Made by a program: the position numbers and the translations under genes
Notes under the pieces: generated by a model
Database searches by the model: none
The model's input: the letters and a program-made list of their open reading frames with translations, nothing else
What the model was told of the DNA's origin: nothing
NCBI GenBank assembly: GCA_964574815.1
Contig: CAZNPL010000012.1
Location: forward strand, 78,256 to 142,255
Source of the DNA: CAZNPL01 sp964574815
GTDB taxonomy: Bacteria > Planctomycetota > Phycisphaerae > UBA1845
Direction: 5' to 3'
Length of the DNA stretch: 64,000 bases
In this document: one piece after another, positions 62,771-64,000 of the stretch
Position numbering within the stretch: position 1 is the stretch's first letter
How the letters are laid out: each line of letters starts with the position of its first letter

Positions 62771-63039
62771 GGCACGGCGGGGGTTCATTTCCGCACCCAG
62801 GAGGGACGTTATTCCGATTGGAATCTGTCAGATCTTGGAGCCGCCGCTTGTACCCTGGCAGGTGGTGTGGCACAATGTTGCTCGGCGCGCCTGTGGACTC
62901 AGGCACGGGTCTTTTAGCGAGCGAAATCGGGATTGCAGAAGACGAAATCGCGTGGTGACGACGGGCCCACCACCGGCGCCGGGAGGTGCGTGCGTCACAC
63001 TGCAAGTGACCGGGCGGGGCTATCTCAGGAGAAAGATTG
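62771..63039. other. spacer, no gene seen
   Basis: Nothing recognised besides the ribosome binding site AGGAGA just before the next gene. Confidence 0.4.
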
Positions 63040-63606
63040 ATGAAATTGCTGATCAGGATCGTGGTCGTGACAGGCATGCTGTGTGCGATGGCGGCGGCGC
63101 CGTTGCAGGCGGAGCAGGTGGACAACCCCCTGTACAAGAATTGGGCGCAGTTCAAGCCGGGCAGCTACGCGGTCATGGAGATGGTGACGACGGCGGCCGG
63201 CAACAAGACGGAAGTGACGCAGACGCAGACGCTGAAGGAGTGCACTCCGGAGAAGGCAGTCATCGAGGTGAAGACGGTGATGATGATGGCCGGGCAGAAG
63301 TTCGAGCAGCCGCCGACGGAGATGGAGATTGCCGCCAAGGTGCCCAAGGGCGAGAGCCAGGAGGGGGAGGAAAACCCCGATACCGAGGTGAAGGAGGGCG
63401 CCGAGGAAATCGAGGTCGCCGGCAAGAAGATCAAGGCCAAGTGGACCGAGACCAAGACCAAGCAGGGTGATACGGTGACGACCGTCAAGGTCTGGACGAG
63501 TGACGAGATTCCGGGCCACCAAGTGAAGTTGATGACTTCGACATCAGGCCCGAACAAGGTGACGGCCGAAAGCGAGCTTATCGAATTCAAGGCGGACAAG
63601 AAGTGA
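63040..63606 (+). CDS. small secreted hypothetical protein
   Basis: 188 residues from ATG 63040, with CAGGAGA six bases before; TTG 63037 is also in frame. Signal peptide about 1-23 (MLCAMAAAPLQAEQ). The mature part has a short beta-rich region (KPGSYAVMEMVTTAAGNKT and similar), an acidic linker (KGESQEGEENPDTEV) and a second strand region (KIKAKWTETKTKQGD, VTTVKVWTSDEIPGHQVKLM), a layout seen in small planctomycete exported proteins without known function, perhaps a lipocalin-like or LolA-like fold. No catalytic motif. Confidence 0.65.
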   Translation: MKLLIRIVVVTGMLCAMAAAPLQAEQVDNPLYKNWAQFKPGSYAVMEMVTTAAGNKTEVTQTQTLKECTPEKAVIEVKTVMMMAGQKFEQPPTEMEIAAKVPKGESQEGEENPDTEVKEGAEEIEVAGKKIKAKWTETKTKQGDTVTTVKVWTSDEIPGHQVKLMTSTSGPNKVTAESELIEFKADKK

Positions 63607-64000
63607 CGGGTTTGCGCCGACGGGACGCCGTGCGAAAGTCGGGCGCGGACGATGTCCACTTCGGCGGCGTCGAGACAAGACGCGCGTAGAGAGGCCTCGC
63701 GGTTCTCCTCGCGCGCCGCCGCTTGAGAATCCGGCGCGTGTTCAGGTGGCGCGACATGGCGCGGACGGCCCGCTGAGGTCTGTGATTATCTTAATAGCTG
63801 CAACTGTTGGAAGAAGAAGGGGAATTTTTCGCGCTGTCAGCCGTCTTCACAGGATTGCGGCGCGCGGATTAAGGTCACCCGGTGCTGACAGCTTGCACAA
63901 ACACGCAGCGGGCCCCAGAATGGCACCAAGAATGTCTAGTGCGCCCCCCCTAGCCCCAAATTAAGCGAGCGCAGCTGGGTTTTCGCGCCCTGGCGGCCCG
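63607..64000. other. right-end stretch without a recognised gene
   Basis: About 390 bases. Frames are short and unsupported. There is no hairpin with a U-tract and no clear repeat. Confidence 0.4.

Overview
The window is high-GC and almost certainly from an uncultured Planctomycetota member, possibly related to Phycisphaerae. That placement is inferred from gene content: an ECF sigma factor next to a Hanks-type Ser/Thr kinase, several secreted proteins with 'DCNxNGxPDEC' calcium-loop repeats and dockerin-like ends, a VanZ-LamG fusion, an Asn/Asp-rich lipoprotein linker, an IPTL-CTERM sorting signal, and many dispersed short palindromic repeats between genes.

Layout. 1-1921: ECF sigma factor and a kinase cut by the left edge (minus strand). 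2.5-5.8 kb: VanZ-LamG membrane protein and a five-domain S1 protein. 5.8-7.1 kb: repeat-rich spacer. 7.1-13.5 kb: LTxxQ-hemerythrin fusion, exported oligoendopeptidase F, LolA-like protein, HAMP membrane protein and YerC/TrpR-like regulator. 13.7-18.2 kb: MutL, a short TIM-barrel protein, then a gene graveyard with repeats and a folP-like scrap. 18.4-30 kb: secreted FG-GAP/dockerin protein, YmdB and RNase Y (with a possible 6S RNA upstream), DsbD-like thiol reductase, LexA with a very clear promoter/operator, a second dockerin protein and tRNA-Lys(CTT). 30-38 kb: a DUF3857/transglutaminase pair whose second member has lost its catalytic residues, a collagen-like/VWA lipoprotein, and a second ECF sigma/zinc-finger anti-sigma pair. 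42-52 kb: subtilisin-like protease, beta-helix lipoprotein, alpha/beta hydrolase, dockerin protein and amino-acid permease. 52.4-62.7 kb: one giant 3425-residue secreted repeat protein. The right end holds a small secreted protein and about 400 bases with no recognised gene.

The most interesting system lies at 38.4-41.9 kb. It is a microviridin-type graspetide (RiPP) cluster: two precursor peptides with the canonical PFFARFLE leader and T-x-K-W-P-S-D core, plus an amide-forming (MdnB/MvdC-like) and an ester-forming (MdnC/MvdD-like) ATP-grasp ligase. The layout is precursor-MdnB / precursor-MdnC. Fragments left between the genes show that a whole [precursor-mdnB-mdnC] unit was tandemly duplicated and then lost one ligase reciprocally from each copy. 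The cluster has no visible acetyltransferase or transporter. It converges on a large secreted subtilisin-like protease, the enzyme class that microviridins typically inhibit.

Co-directional pairs that probably work together are sigma/kinase, sigma/anti-sigma, rny/ymdB and the two DUF3857 proteins. Spacers longer than 300 bases mostly contain a few recurring palindromic or low-complexity repeat families. One of these families has also entered a coding sequence (VanZ-LamG).
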